64,000 nucleotides of DNA, from NCBI GenBank assembly GCA_030625885.1, contig DAOUPZ010000019.1:19129-83128 (forward strand), read 5' to 3'. Position numbers and translations under genes: made by a program. This stretch comes from Clostridia bacterium. Its GTDB lineage: Bacteria; Bacillota; DAOUPZ01. Positions within the stretch are counted from its first letter, which is position 1; every line of letters begins with the position of its first letter. Of the stretch, positions 17,336-25,956 are shown piece after piece. Under the pieces are notes generated by a model. It was not told the origin of the DNA, did not search any database, and saw only the letters and a list, made by a program, of their open reading frames with translations.

Positions 17336-18062
17336 AATCATACCGGGTTTGTTTATAGTCCTATTGATTTTTATATGGCAATTTGTAGTAGGGCAGGGAT
17401 GGATCGAAAAATATATTTTACCTGCGCCTAGTGATATCGGATATACATTAATACAAATTATTCCTGAGATAAAAACGCATCTTTTTTACACGCTTGAAGA
17501 GGCGTTAATAGGATTATTTCTTGCTACATTTTTTGCCATTTTTTTAGCTGTTTTAATGGAAAATATTAAATTATTAAAGAAAGTCGTTTATCCTCTGGTG
17601 ATTGTTTCTCAGACGGTTCCAATTATTGTCTTAGCACCTTTGTTTGTTTTATGGTTTGGTTTTGGGTTGTTACCTAAGATTATCATTGTTGTATTGGTTT
17701 GTTTTTTCCCCATTGTTATTAGTTTATTGGATGGTTTTGAATCAATAGATCCGGATATTTTAAACTTGCTAAAATCAATGGAGGCCAGTTCATTTCAGAT
17801 ATTTAAATTGGTTAAATTCCCGGCTGCAATGGCTCATTTTTTTTCAGGGTTAAGAATTGCAGCGACATATAGTATTATGGGTGCTATTATAGGGGAATGG
17901 GTCGGTGGAAGCAATGGTCTTGGCGTGTATATGATACGAGCCAAGCATTCATATGCATTGGATAAAGTTTTTGCAGTTGTCATTATTATTGTGATCCTAA
18001 GTATGATGATTTTTAAAATGATTGCTTTATTGCAATATCTTTTGATGCCGTGGGATCGGTAA
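17307..18062 (+). CDS. thiX: ABC transporter permease, HMP/thiamin-precursor type (ThiX-like)
   Basis: The 251-residue protein has about six membrane helices and the EAA loop region (about residue 150-175; LLKSMEASSFQIFKLVKFPAA) of the SsuC/TauC/ThiX permease family. It overlaps the preceding gene by 29 bases. Together with the downstream substrate-binding protein it should import a pyrimidine precursor. No ATPase gene is in the cluster. Confidence 0.85.
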   Translation: MKKWVSIEDKIIPGLFIVLLIFIWQFVVGQGWIEKYILPAPSDIGYTLIQIIPEIKTHLFYTLEEALIGLFLATFFAIFLAVLMENIKLLKKVVYPLVIVSQTVPIIVLAPLFVLWFGFGLLPKIIIVVLVCFFPIVISLLDGFESIDPDILNLLKSMEASSFQIFKLVKFPAAMAHFFSGLRIAATYSIMGAIIGEWVGGSNGLGVYMIRAKHSYALDKVFAVVIIIVILSMMIFKMIALLQYLLMPWDR

Positions 18063-18099
18063 TTAAGTGTCTAAATAAAAACAAATAGGAGGCTATAAA

Positions 18100-19110
18100 A
18101 TGTTTAAAAAAATAATTGTATTATTATTTGCTGTTATTTTAATGATGAGTTTAACCGCTGGGTGTGCAAAAAATGAACAAGCTGCTCCTGCGGGTGAAAA
18201 TTTGAAAAAAGTGAAGCTGCTATTAGACTGGGTTCCTAATACCAATCATACAGGATTGTATGCAGCGAAAGATAAAGGATACTTTAAAGAAGTTGGATTG
18301 GATGTTGAGATTATTCAGCCATCAGAAGGCGGCAGTGCTGATCTTATCGCTGCCGGTCAAGGTGATTTTGGGATTAGTTATCAGGAACAGGTGACCTATG
18401 CCCGGACTTCAAAAAATCCGCTTCCCGTAAAAGCGATTGCTGCCATTATCCAACATAATACATCTGGGTTTGCTTCACCTGTTGCAAAAAATATAAAATC
18501 GGCAAAAGATTTTGAAGGTAAAAGATATGGGGGTTGGGGTTCTCCTGTAGAGGAAGCCATGTTAAAAGCATTAATGCAAAAAGAAGGTGCAGATTTTTCT
18601 AAGCTGGAAAGGGTTAATATTGGTGCGGCTGACTTTTTTACCAGTGTACAAAAAGATGTTGATTTTACCTGGATTTACTATGGATGGGATGGGGTTGCGG
18701 CTCAACATCGGAATTTTCCCATTAATTTCATGAAGCTGCAGGATTTAGATGCTGATTTGGACTTCTATACACCTGTGATCATTGCCAGTGAAGATTTGTT
18801 AAATAAAGAGCCTGAACTTACTAAGCAATTCTTAAAAGCCGTAACGAAAGGATATGAATTTGCAATAACACATCCTGAAGACGCGGTGAAATCTTTGCTG
18901 AAAGAGGTGCCGGAGATCGACGAACAAATGGCTGTAGCCAGTCAAAAATATTTAGCTGAGGAATATCAGGCAGATGCCGGCAGATGGGGTGAAATGGAGG
19001 AAGAAATGTGGGCAAACTATGGTCAATGGATGTATGAGCAGGGCTTACTTGAAAATAAATTAGACGCAAAAACGGCTTTTAGCAATGCGTATCTACCGGA
19101 AACAAAATAA
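18100..19110 (+). CDS. thiY: ABC transporter substrate-binding lipoprotein, NMT1/THI5-like (ThiY-like)
   Basis: A lipoprotein signal (MFKKIIVLLFAVILMM...LTAGC, Cys at 22) precedes a NMT1/THI5-type domain with LLDWVPNTNHTGLYAAKDKG (about residue 41), the hallmark of HMP/formylaminopyrimidine-binding proteins. It should deliver a thiamin pyrimidine precursor to the permease encoded just upstream. GGAGG precedes the ATG. Confidence 0.9.
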   Translation: MFKKIIVLLFAVILMMSLTAGCAKNEQAAPAGENLKKVKLLLDWVPNTNHTGLYAAKDKGYFKEVGLDVEIIQPSEGGSADLIAAGQGDFGISYQEQVTYARTSKNPLPVKAIAAIIQHNTSGFASPVAKNIKSAKDFEGKRYGGWGSPVEEAMLKALMQKEGADFSKLERVNIGAADFFTSVQKDVDFTWIYYGWDGVAAQHRNFPINFMKLQDLDADLDFYTPVIIASEDLLNKEPELTKQFLKAVTKGYEFAITHPEDAVKSLLKEVPEIDEQMAVASQKYLAEEYQADAGRWGEMEEEMWANYGQWMYEQGLLENKLDAKTAFSNAYLPETK

Positions 19111-19166
19111 AAAATTAGAAATTTATCAATCATGAAGAATATACTTTAAGGAAAAGAGGGATATGC

Positions 19167-19838
19167 ATGGAGATATTTGATAAAGAGGCATCTTCCTATG
19201 ACCAGTGGTATCAAACCAAAATGGGGGATTTTATCGATCAGGTTGAAACCGGCTTAGCGTTTAATTTGTTCAGCGTTAAAAAAGGGATGAAAGTTTTAGA
19301 TATTGGTTGTGGAACCGGGAATTTTAGCATGAAACTGGCTCAAAAGGGGTGCAAGGTAACAGGGGTTGATATTTCTGAAGATATGCTCAGTGTAGCTAGA
19401 GAAAAAGCAAAAGAAAGCGGATTAGATATTGAATATTACCCTGTGGATGTATATGATTTAAAGTTTAAGGATGAATGCTTTGATGCTATATTTTCTATGG
19501 CAGCGTTTGAATTTATTAAAGAACCCCAAAAAGCCATGGATGAAATTTTCCGTGTTGCGAAGAAAGGTTCTGAAATTTTAATTGGAACCATTAATAAGGA
19601 TAGTCAATGGGGAGAACTTTATCTCAGCGAATCATTTCAAGAAAACAGTGTCTTTAAGTATGCTGATTTCAAAACATTAGATCATTTCAGAAGTTTAAAA
19701 GATGACAATCTGATGGATACAGGAGAGTGCTTATTTATTTCTCCTGATGCCAAAGAACAAGATATTGATATGGAAAACGAGAGGGTGCTTTCTAATAGTA
19801 ATAGAGGTGGATTTATATGTGCCCTATGGAAAAAATAG
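19167..19838 (+). CDS. Class I SAM-dependent methyltransferase in the thiamin cluster
   Basis: The 223-residue protein has VLDIGCGTGNFSMKLA (motif I, about residue 46), then VTGVDISEDML (motif II) and SMAAFEFI (about 110). The substrate is unknown. It sits between the ThiY-like gene and another thiamin-binding protein and overlaps the latter, so co-expression is clear; involvement in thiamin-precursor salvage is inference. Confidence 0.85.
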   Translation: MEIFDKEASSYDQWYQTKMGDFIDQVETGLAFNLFSVKKGMKVLDIGCGTGNFSMKLAQKGCKVTGVDISEDMLSVAREKAKESGLDIEYYPVDVYDLKFKDECFDAIFSMAAFEFIKEPQKAMDEIFRVAKKGSEILIGTINKDSQWGELYLSESFQENSVFKYADFKTLDHFRSLKDDNLMDTGECLFISPDAKEQDIDMENERVLSNSNRGGFICALWKK

Positions 19839-20089
19839 TTTCCTGTCAAATATCATTTATCCCAGTTAACAGTGATGATTATATAGAAGATATTAATAAG
19901 GTATTGAGTATCATAAAAGACTATCAATTAGAATACTATATTGGCATGCTATCGACGACTATAAGAGGGAATAAGAATATGGTATTTGATTTAATAAAGC
20001 AGATTTATGAAACAATGGATTCGATTTGCAGTTTTACAATGGATATTAAACTTTCCAATGTTTGTGGGTGTACTCAAAAAAATTCATAG
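19817..20089 (+). CDS. Small YkoF/MTH1187-like protein
   Basis: This 90-residue protein resembles the thiamin-binding protein at 17045 in length and pattern (SCQISFIPVNSDDY..., YIGMLSTTIRGN near residue 41), so it is probably a divergent member of the same fold. The start at 19817 has AGAGGTGG 6 nt upstream, inside the methyltransferase gene (22-base overlap). It ends the thiamin operon. Confidence 0.7.
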   Translation: MCPMEKIVSCQISFIPVNSDDYIEDINKVLSIIKDYQLEYYIGMLSTTIRGNKNMVFDLIKQIYETMDSICSFTMDIKLSNVCGCTQKNS

Positions 20090-20100
20090 AGAAATAAAAA

Positions 20101-20129
20101 ATATGTAACTAATGTTACGTATTTTTTTT
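20101..20129 (+). terminator. Terminator of the thiamin operon, overlapping a Crp/Fnr-type palindrome
   Basis: ATATGTAAC-TAAT-GTTACGTAT is followed by eight T residues. The stem core GTAAC-TAAT-GTTAC is also a symmetric dimer-binding site (see the next feature). Confidence 0.75.
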
Positions 20130-20146
20130 ATGCTTCAAGTTATAAT
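20105..20146 (+). promoter_or_regulatory. Activator-type promoter of cupin-hcp with a Crp/Fnr-family site
   Basis: TATAAT lies at 20141-20146 with no -35 consensus. The palindrome GTAAC-N4-GTTAC is at 20105-20118, centred about 41.5 bp before the expected start near 20153, the classic class II position for Crp/Fnr activators. A Crp/Fnr gene (23546-24223) lies nearby and HcpR-type regulators commonly control hcp. Confidence 0.65.
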
Positions 20147-20172
20147 AACCATAAAGAAAGGAGGTATACACA

Positions 20173-20493
20173 TTGATTGAAAAAATTTATAAATTTACGG
20201 ATGAAAAAAATGTAGAGAAAATTGTGGATGATGAGCATGTGGCGTTGAATCATATGGTACTTCGTAAGGGAGAAGGATTACCGGAGCATTATTCTAATTC
20301 TAATGTTTATATGATTATTACGGGAGGGACGATGTCCATCAAATTAGACGATCAGGATGCTCAAGCGTACGTTGCAGGAACCATCATCAATATTCCCTAT
20401 CATATAAAAATGAATGTCATTAATAATTATGAAACTGTTTTAGAGTTCTTTGTGGTTAAAGCACCTAACCCGAGAAATTATGTAGCAGAATAG
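20173..20493 (+). CDS. Small cupin-domain protein
   Basis: The 106-residue protein has a single cupin barrel: LRKGEGLPEHYSNSNVYMIITGG (in parts: EGLPEHY at 36, YMIITGG at 47) and GTIINIPYHIKM at 75. Metal-binding His residues are partly kept. Start is a TTG with AAAGGAGGT 7 nt upstream. It is co-transcribed with hcp, so it probably serves nitrosative-stress or NO-related metabolism, but its ligand is unknown. Confidence 0.85.
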   Translation: MIEKIYKFTDEKNVEKIVDDEHVALNHMVLRKGEGLPEHYSNSNVYMIITGGTMSIKLDDQDAQAYVAGTIINIPYHIKMNVINNYETVLEFFVVKAPNPRNYVAE

Positions 20494-20539
20494 TATCATT
20501 TCTACAAATATATTATAAATGAGGATGGAGGTTTTAAAG

Positions 20540-22186
20540 ATGGGTATGTTTTGTTATCAATGTCAAGAAGCGGCAAAAGGAACGGGTTGTACAAAGATCG
20601 GTGTATGTGGAAAAAAGGAAGATGTTGCGAATCTACAGGACTTATTAATTTACACGCTGAAAGGGATTTCTATTTTTAACTTAAGAGCAAAAGAATTGGG
20701 TGTAACCAATGAAGCAATCGATCATTTTATTATGGAAAGCCTTTTTACAACGATTACAAATGCTAATTTTGACCGTTCTATTTTTGTAAACCGGATTCAG
20801 GAAGGATTAAAACTAAGAGATGAAGCTCGGGATGCTTTAATTAACGCGGGAGGAAAAGTTGATGATATCGTTCATGATGCAGCACTTTGGACATTAGAAC
20901 CAGCAGATTTTGATCAAAAAGCAACTGATGTGGGTGTCCTAAGAACTGAGAATGAAGATGTTCGTTCACTGCGAGAATTAGTGATTTATGGTCTTAAAGG
21001 AATGGCGGCTTATGCAGAGCATGCCTGTAATTTAGGCTATGAGGAAAATGACATTTATGACTTTATGCAAAAAGCATTAGCTGCTACAACGGATGATACT
21101 TTAACGGCTGATGAATTAGTAGCTCTAGTACTCGAGTGTGGTAAATATGGTGTTGATGTGATGTCCTTATTGGACAAAGCCAATACGTCTACCTATGGCA
21201 GCCCTGAAATTACCAAAGTTAATATTGGCGTTCGTAATCATCCGGGTATTTTAATAAGTGGGCATGATTTAAAAGATATGGAAGAATTATTAAAGCAAAC
21301 AGAGGGTACAGGTGTGGATGTTTATACCCACAGTGAAATGCTCCCGGCTCATTATTATCCGGCGTTTAAAAAGTATGATCACTTTGTTGGCAATTACGGG
21401 AATGCATGGTGGAAACAGGACAAAGAATTCACTTCTTTTAATGGCCCAATTTTGATGACTACGAATTGTATTATTCCGCCGCGTGATGATTATAAAGATC
21501 GTATCTATACAACGGGCAGCGCTGGGTTTGAAGGGGTTAAGCATATTCCGGATCGCAGGGACGGGCAACCGAAAGATTTTTCCCAAATTATTGCGCAAGC
21601 TAAACAATGTGAGCCACCGGTAGAAATTGAAAAAGGAGAAATTGTGGGTGGATTTGCTCATAATCAGGTTTTAAGCTTAGCGGACAAAGTAGTGGAAGGG
21701 GTTAAATCTGGAGCTATTAAACGTTTCTTTGTGATGGCTGGATGTGATGGTCGAATGAAGTCTCGGGAATACTATACAGAATTTGCCAATCAATTACCAC
21801 AGGATATGATTATATTAACAGCAGGTTGTGCTAAATATCGTTATAACAAATTAGATCTAGGTGATATTGGCGGTATTCCCCGTGTATTGGATGCGGGACA
21901 ATGTAACGACTCTTATTCACTGGCTGTGATTGCGATGAAGTTAAAAGAAGTTTTTGAATTGGAAGATATTAATGATTTGCCTATTTCTTATAATATTGCG
22001 TGGTATGAGCAAAAAGCAGTGATTGTGCTGTTAGCACTTTTGTACCTGGGTGTTAAAAATATTCACTTAGGACCGACATTGCCTGCTTTCTTATCCCCTA
22101 ATGTGGTTAATGTTCTCGTTGAGAACTTTGGCATTGGCGGTATTACGAATGTAGAAGATGATATTACAATGTTCATGGAAGGCTAG
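20540..22186 (+). CDS. hcp: Hybrid cluster protein (hydroxylamine reductase)
   Basis: The 548-residue protein starts [17 protein letters not shown] and continues CTKIGVCG, giving the N-terminal Fe-S ligands; later segments [16 protein letters not shown] and AGCDGR and [12 protein letters not shown] supply hybrid-cluster ligands. Hcp reduces hydroxylamine and NO in anaerobes. The start at 20540 is set by GGAGG at 20527-20531; an earlier in-frame ATG (20519) is before that site. It lies downstream of the Crp/Fnr-type promoter. Confidence 0.96.
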   Translation: MGMFCYQCQEAAKGTGCTKIGVCGKKEDVANLQDLLIYTLKGISIFNLRAKELGVTNEAIDHFIMESLFTTITNANFDRSIFVNRIQEGLKLRDEARDALINAGGKVDDIVHDAALWTLEPADFDQKATDVGVLRTENEDVRSLRELVIYGLKGMAAYAEHACNLGYEENDIYDFMQKALAATTDDTLTADELVALVLECGKYGVDVMSLLDKANTSTYGSPEITKVNIGVRNHPGILISGHDLKDMEELLKQTEGTGVDVYTHSEMLPAHYYPAFKKYDHFVGNYGNAWWKQDKEFTSFNGPILMTTNCIIPPRDDYKDRIYTTGSAGFEGVKHIPDRRDGQPKDFSQIIAQAKQCEPPVEIEKGEIVGGFAHNQVLSLADKVVEGVKSGAIKRFFVMAGCDGRMKSREYYTEFANQLPQDMIILTAGCAKYRYNKLDLGDIGGIPRVLDAGQCNDSYSLAVIAMKLKEVFELEDINDLPISYNIAWYEQKAVIVLLALLYLGVKNIHLGPTLPAFLSPNVVNVLVENFGIGGITNVEDDITMFMEG

Positions 22187-22218
22187 TGATACTAAAACAG
22201 TATAGTTTGTAAGATGAT

Positions 22219-22258
22219 AAAAGGGATAATGAATGAGAATGCCATTATCCCTTTTTTT
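22219..22258 (+). terminator. Terminator after hcp
   Basis: AAAAGGGATAATG pairs with CATTATCCCTTTT, followed by a T-run. Confidence 0.9.
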
Positions 22259-22355
22259 ATAAAATAAAGGTAGAAAGAACTAACCTTTTTATCGTGTGAT
22301 TTCAGATGAAATCAGTCAATAATTGTGTTTGATATAATGAAAGGTGTGTTGTGGT

Positions 22356-22832
22356 ATGGATACTATTGTGTTAATTGCCATAACTATTTTGGCTTTTACG
22401 ATCGCTTTTGTCAAGGATAAGTCTAAGACAAAGAAAAGCATGGAAGTTGCCAAAAAAATGTTTCAAAATACATTTTTAGAGGTTTTAACAATTATGGCTT
22501 TGGTGGCACTTTTTTTATCCTGGATTCCAGCGTCAGTTATCAAAAACATGTTGGGAAACGCCAATGAGATGTTAAGCATTGTGTTAGGGGTAGCCATTGG
22601 AACCATCACCATCATTCCAGCCTTTGTGGCTTTTCCTTTGGCAGGTTCGTTATTAGAAAGTGGTGCGCATTTAAGAGCTATTGCGGCTTTTATAACGACG
22701 TTGACTATGGTTGGTTTTGCGACCATGCCGATTGAAATTAAATACTTTGGCAGAAAATTTACTTTTGTGCGTAATGGGATCAGTATATTAGCGGCATTGT
22801 TGATTGCATTAGGAATGGGGTTGATCCTATGA
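22356..22832 (+). CDS. DUF318/ArsP-like permease, N-terminal half
   Basis: About 158 residues with four or five membrane segments and the VALFLSWIPASVI and AFVAFPLAGSLLESGAH stretches typical of the DUF318 (UPF0718, ArsP-like) permeases. Those are normally one chain of about 300 residues with two repeats; here the second half is the next gene, overlapping by four bases (ATGA). The ATG at 22356 is chosen, with AAGGTGTG upstream. Substrate unknown. Confidence 0.75.
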   Translation: MDTIVLIAITILAFTIAFVKDKSKTKKSMEVAKKMFQNTFLEVLTIMALVALFLSWIPASVIKNMLGNANEMLSIVLGVAIGTITIIPAFVAFPLAGSLLESGAHLRAIAAFITTLTMVGFATMPIEIKYFGRKFTFVRNGISILAALLIALGMGLIL

Positions 22833-23554
22833 GTTATGTAGAGAAAATTAAAAAATATAAACTACAAATAATAACGGCAGTCCTTTACTTGATAACGGTA
22901 GTTTACAAACAGGAAATGGCGCTATATGCGGCTCAGATAACATTTGGTTATCTTAAAGAGATGATTCAGATTCTCCCTGCTGTATTTATAATTTCTGGAT
23001 TGATTACAATTTGGGTTCCTAAAGAAGTGGTTATGAAAAATTTTGGTAAAGAATCTGGGTTCAAAGGAAAAACTTTTTCAATTTTAATGGGTTCTGTTTC
23101 AGCGGGTCCAATTTATGCTGCATTTCCTGTTGCCTTTTCACTTTTATCCAAAGGGGCGAGCATTTCTAATGTTGTGGTTATTATCAGTGCCTGGGCTGTT
23201 GTAAAAATACCTATGCTTTTGGTTGAAGCAAAATTTTTAAGCCTTAATTTCATGATGGTTAGAGCCTTATTCACAATACCAGCTATTTTATTAGTGGGTT
23301 ATATAACAGGTCGATTGGTAAAAGAAGAAGACGTGATGGCAAATAAAGATGAATCTGATTTTCGGAAAAATATAATTATTCAAATAGAAAGTGTATTACC
23401 CCATTATGATTGTGGCGGTTGCGGTTACAAAAATTGCCGCCGTTATGCTGAAGATATTGTTGCCGGCAAAAGTGATATTGATCAATGTTCCGTTGGTGGT
23501 GAAGAGGTTCAAGAAAGAATCCAAGAAATTCTTCGGCCAATAAGTTTAGAATAG
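22829..23554 (+). CDS. DUF318-like permease half fused to an Fe-S domain
   Basis: Residues 10-175 hold about five membrane segments with SVSAGPIYAAFPVAFSLLSKGAS, matching the second permease repeat. Residues 190-225 hold DCGGCGYKNCRRYAED...IDQC, a four-cysteine 4Fe-4S module of the RnfB/PF04060 type. A fused cluster could sense redox state or a gas and gate transport (inference). The 3' end overlaps the convergent Crp/Fnr gene by nine bases. Confidence 0.8.
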   Translation: MSYVEKIKKYKLQIITAVLYLITVVYKQEMALYAAQITFGYLKEMIQILPAVFIISGLITIWVPKEVVMKNFGKESGFKGKTFSILMGSVSAGPIYAAFPVAFSLLSKGASISNVVVIISAWAVVKIPMLLVEAKFLSLNFMMVRALFTIPAILLVGYITGRLVKEEDVMANKDESDFRKNIIIQIESVLPHYDCGGCGYKNCRRYAEDIVAGKSDIDQCSVGGEEVQERIQEILRPISLE

Positions 23555-24223
23555 CACGTCTTCCAGACGCTCTAAATCCTTGATTTCTATTGTTTTTTTA
23601 GCAAAATCAATTAAACCATCATTTTTCATATTGATCAGCTCTCGTGATAATGAAGGTCGGGTGGTGCCAAATTGCTCGGCCATTTCCTTACGCGAAAAGG
23701 GAATGTGAAGAATCAAGTTGTTTTGTCGTGTATATTCATCAAGTAAATAACTGACAATTTTCTCTCTTATGGTCTGATAAGAGAGATTTCTTAATTTAGC
23801 ATTGAGAAAGAGTATCTTATTAGAAAGCAATCCCATGAAATTGTTGAGAAAAACAGTATGTGTACGGCAAAGGTTAATAATATCAGGTTTAGAGATAAAT
23901 AGAACTTTGGAATCATCAGTGGAAATAACGGTTGAGGGATAGGTCTTCATTTCCGAAAAGATAATCACTTCACCAAAGAGTTTTCCTCTTTTCATGCGTG
24001 TAACGGTAATGGTTTTACCGGAAGGATAATTTTTTTGAATTTCAACTGTTCCTTCCAAAATAATACCGATATGAGATATTTGATCTCCTTCTATAGCAAT
24101 AATTTCATCTTTGGCAAAATCGGTAATTTTATAGCGGGTTTCAATTAGCATGTTGGTAATATCTTTTTCTGTGAAATCTTTAAATAAGCAGCTTGTTTGT
24201 AATGATTTTTTTAAATTATACAT
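23546..24223 (-). CDS. Crp/Fnr family transcription regulator (HcpR candidate)
   Basis: The 225-residue protein has a cNMP-binding-like domain (residues 10-125) and a C-terminal winged helix with FSRKEMAEQFGTTRPSLSRE (about 168-187). No Fnr-type N-terminal cysteine cluster is present. The start at 24223 has GAGGTGAG immediately upstream; the longer frame to 24256 lacks a site. Its location beside hcp and the GTAAC-N4-GTTAC site suggests an HcpR role (inference). Confidence 0.85.
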   Translation of the reverse strand: MYNLKKSLQTSCLFKDFTEKDITNMLIETRYKITDFAKDEIIAIEGDQISHIGIILEGTVEIQKNYPSGKTITVTRMKRGKLFGEVIIFSEMKTYPSTVISTDDSKVLFISKPDIINLCRTHTVFLNNFMGLLSNKILFLNAKLRNLSYQTIREKIVSYLLDEYTRQNNLILHIPFSRKEMAEQFGTTRPSLSRELINMKNDGLIDFAKKTIEIKDLERLEDVLF

Positions 24224-24313
24224 TTTCTCACCTCTAATTTTGGTAATTTTACACAATATATATTATAATATATATTAAAACAAAATGTTTTTAAAGATTA
24301 AGGAGGTAAGCGT

Positions 24314-25114
24314 ATGGGAAGGGCTGATGAAGTAGATTACAAGATATATGGTAGTGAAATGCAATGTGTAGAAATTGAATTAGACCCTAGTGAAAGTGTT
24401 ATCGCAGAAGCAGGCGGTATGCTGCATATGGATGATGTGATTGAGATGGAAACAATTTTTGGGGACGGATCAGGGAAAAATAGCGGCGGCGGTTTAATGG
24501 GTAAACTGTTTGGGGCCGGGAAACGCGTTTTAACGGGTGAGAGTTTGTTTATGACGGTTTTTACCAATCAGGGTCAAGGTAAAAAACACGTTTCTTTTGC
24601 TTCACCTTATCCCGGTAAAATTATTCCTTTAGATTTGGCCGCATTGGGTGGAAAAATGATTTGTCAGAAGGATGCTTTTTTGTGTGCCGCCAAAGGTGTT
24701 TCTATTGGCATTGAATTTAAAAGAAATTTAGGTACGGGTTTCTTTGGCGGGGAAGGTTTTATCATGCAAAAATTAGAAGGAGACGGATTGGCTTTTTTGC
24801 ATGCCGGGGGAACGATATTAAAGAAAGAGCTTCAGGCAGGTGAAAGAATTAAAGTGGATACGGGTTGTTTGGTTGCTTTTACACCCCATGTTCATTATGA
24901 TATTGAAATGGTGAAAGGTATTAAAAGTGCCTTTTTTGGGGGTGAAGGATTATTTTTTGCCACACTATCAGGACCGGGTACCGTGTACCTTCAAACCTTA
25001 CCATTCAGCCGGTTAGCAGATCGTATCTATAAAGCAGCGCCTCAGTCAGCAACGCAAAGAAAGGGAGAAGGTTCCTTGCTAGGTGCATTAGGGGATATGT
25101 TGGATGGAGATTAA
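24314..25114 (+). CDS. AIM24/TIGR00266 family protein
   Basis: The 266-residue beta-rich protein has the family pattern: [14 protein letters not shown] (about residue 30), [13 protein letters not shown] (about 76), [22 protein letters not shown] and [18 protein letters not shown] (in parts). Function is unknown across bacteria. AAGGAGG precedes the ATG. It is divergent from the Crp/Fnr gene, with a 90-bp shared region. Confidence 0.9.
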   Translation: MGRADEVDYKIYGSEMQCVEIELDPSESVIAEAGGMLHMDDVIEMETIFGDGSGKNSGGGLMGKLFGAGKRVLTGESLFMTVFTNQGQGKKHVSFASPYPGKIIPLDLAALGGKMICQKDAFLCAAKGVSIGIEFKRNLGTGFFGGEGFIMQKLEGDGLAFLHAGGTILKKELQAGERIKVDTGCLVAFTPHVHYDIEMVKGIKSAFFGGEGLFFATLSGPGTVYLQTLPFSRLADRIYKAAPQSATQRKGEGSLLGALGDMLDGD

Positions 25115-25140
25115 TAGGTAGCAGCATATTTCGCTCAGTG

Positions 25141-25168
25141 GTCAGGCTAAAAGTCTGGCTTCTTTTTA
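25141..25168 (+). terminator. Terminator after the AIM24-family gene
   Basis: GTCAGGCT pairs with AGTCTGGC (wobbles) across a three-base loop and is followed by TTCTTTTTATA. Confidence 0.65.
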
Positions 25169-25200
25169 TAGGATGTGAAAGTATAAATTTTATGTGGAAG

Positions 25201-25351
25201 TTTGTACTTAGGCATGGTTATGCTTCCAGTTACCTTCTAAGCTAAAGAAGGTCGTGTGATATAGAAAGTTGCTGCTCTTGAAGTAGGGTAGGTAATAATT
25301 AGATAGGATTGAGGCCATCGACGCCATAACCATGCCCAAGTAGGTTGAATC
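25201..25351. repeat. Structured dispersed repeat, copy 2 (possible unrecognised RNA)
   Basis: This is the cleanest copy: GGCATGGTTATG (25211-25222) pairs perfectly with CATAACCATGCC (25326-25337). Inside lie CCTTCT-AAGCTAA-AGAAGG, ATAGAAAG, GAAGTAGGGTAGG and GACGCCA. Ends are TTTGTACTT and AAGTAGGTTGAATC. It is 15 nt shorter than copies 1 and 3, lacking the second CTTCCAG. It lies between the AIM24 gene and an orphan 136-residue gene. Confidence 0.78.
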
Positions 25352-25361
25352 TTTATCTTTT

Positions 25362-25416
25362 AACTGTCAACTGTCCACTATCAACTGTCAACTAAAAACA
25401 GTCCCCGACTGTTTTT
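25362..25416 (+). repeat. 7-nt tandem repeat array (AACTGTC family) joined to a terminator hairpin
   Basis: Units AACTGTC, AACTGTC, CACTATC, AACTGTC, AACTAAA run without interruption from 25362 to 25396. They lead directly into AACAGTC-CCC-GACTGTT with a T-run (25397-25416), a good Rho-independent terminator. The same array-plus-hairpin layout is seen at 36891 and 45397. Confidence 0.78.
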
Positions 25417-25433
25417 TAAAGGGGGTATAAGTT

Positions 25434-25844
25434 ATGAAAATGAAAGAATTTACTTTGGGAACATGGAAGACGAAACCTTGTATTGAGGTAAAAGTGAAGC
25501 TTGAGGAGCCGTCAGGCACTTTACGGGTTTTGCTCGCTAAGGCAGCGTCGAGGCAGAAGCACTTTGTGATTAAATTTTATCCCGGCGAGCAGATGGTGAG
25601 AGGATTTGAGTTATTGGATGGTGAAAAGCCGCCGGAATCCTTGCAACGGGAAAATGTGATGCGGTTTTTTCAGGATCCTGATGAGGTGGATGTTTGTTTT
25701 AGCCGGGCTAAACCAGCTGTGCGAGAAATGATGGGCTTAGAGATTGATGATCAACGCTTTCCCATTAAGCAGGATGTGGTATATGAGGCGATTATTGAGT
25801 TTAAGAAGATGTTAGATGAAATGCAGTATATTTTAATGAGGTAA
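25434..25844 (+). CDS. Hypothetical protein, no recognised family
   Basis: The 136-residue protein starts after AAAGGGGGT. It is mixed alpha/beta, without membrane segments, signal peptide, or cysteine motif. The composition is somewhat GC-richer than neighbouring genes. It lies alone between a structured repeat and the zinc-type transporter operon. The frame is uninterrupted and the ribosome site good, so it is probably real; no function is proposed. Confidence 0.65.
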   Translation: MKMKEFTLGTWKTKPCIEVKVKLEEPSGTLRVLLAKAASRQKHFVIKFYPGEQMVRGFELLDGEKPPESLQRENVMRFFQDPDEVDVCFSRAKPAVREMMGLEIDDQRFPIKQDVVYEAIIEFKKMLDEMQYILMR

Positions 25845-25956
25845 AGGGCATTTCTAGAATAGAAGATTTAGGTTAATATGATGAATTGACAGGGTAAAAA
25901 CTTACTGCTGTAATAAATTTAAGTATCAGCAAGCATTTATTAGGAGGCAGATTTTG

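Noticed and set aside
25362..25396. Short tandem repeats considered as a CRISPR array
   Set aside because: Units are 7 nt, directly adjacent without spacers, and no cas gene is nearby.
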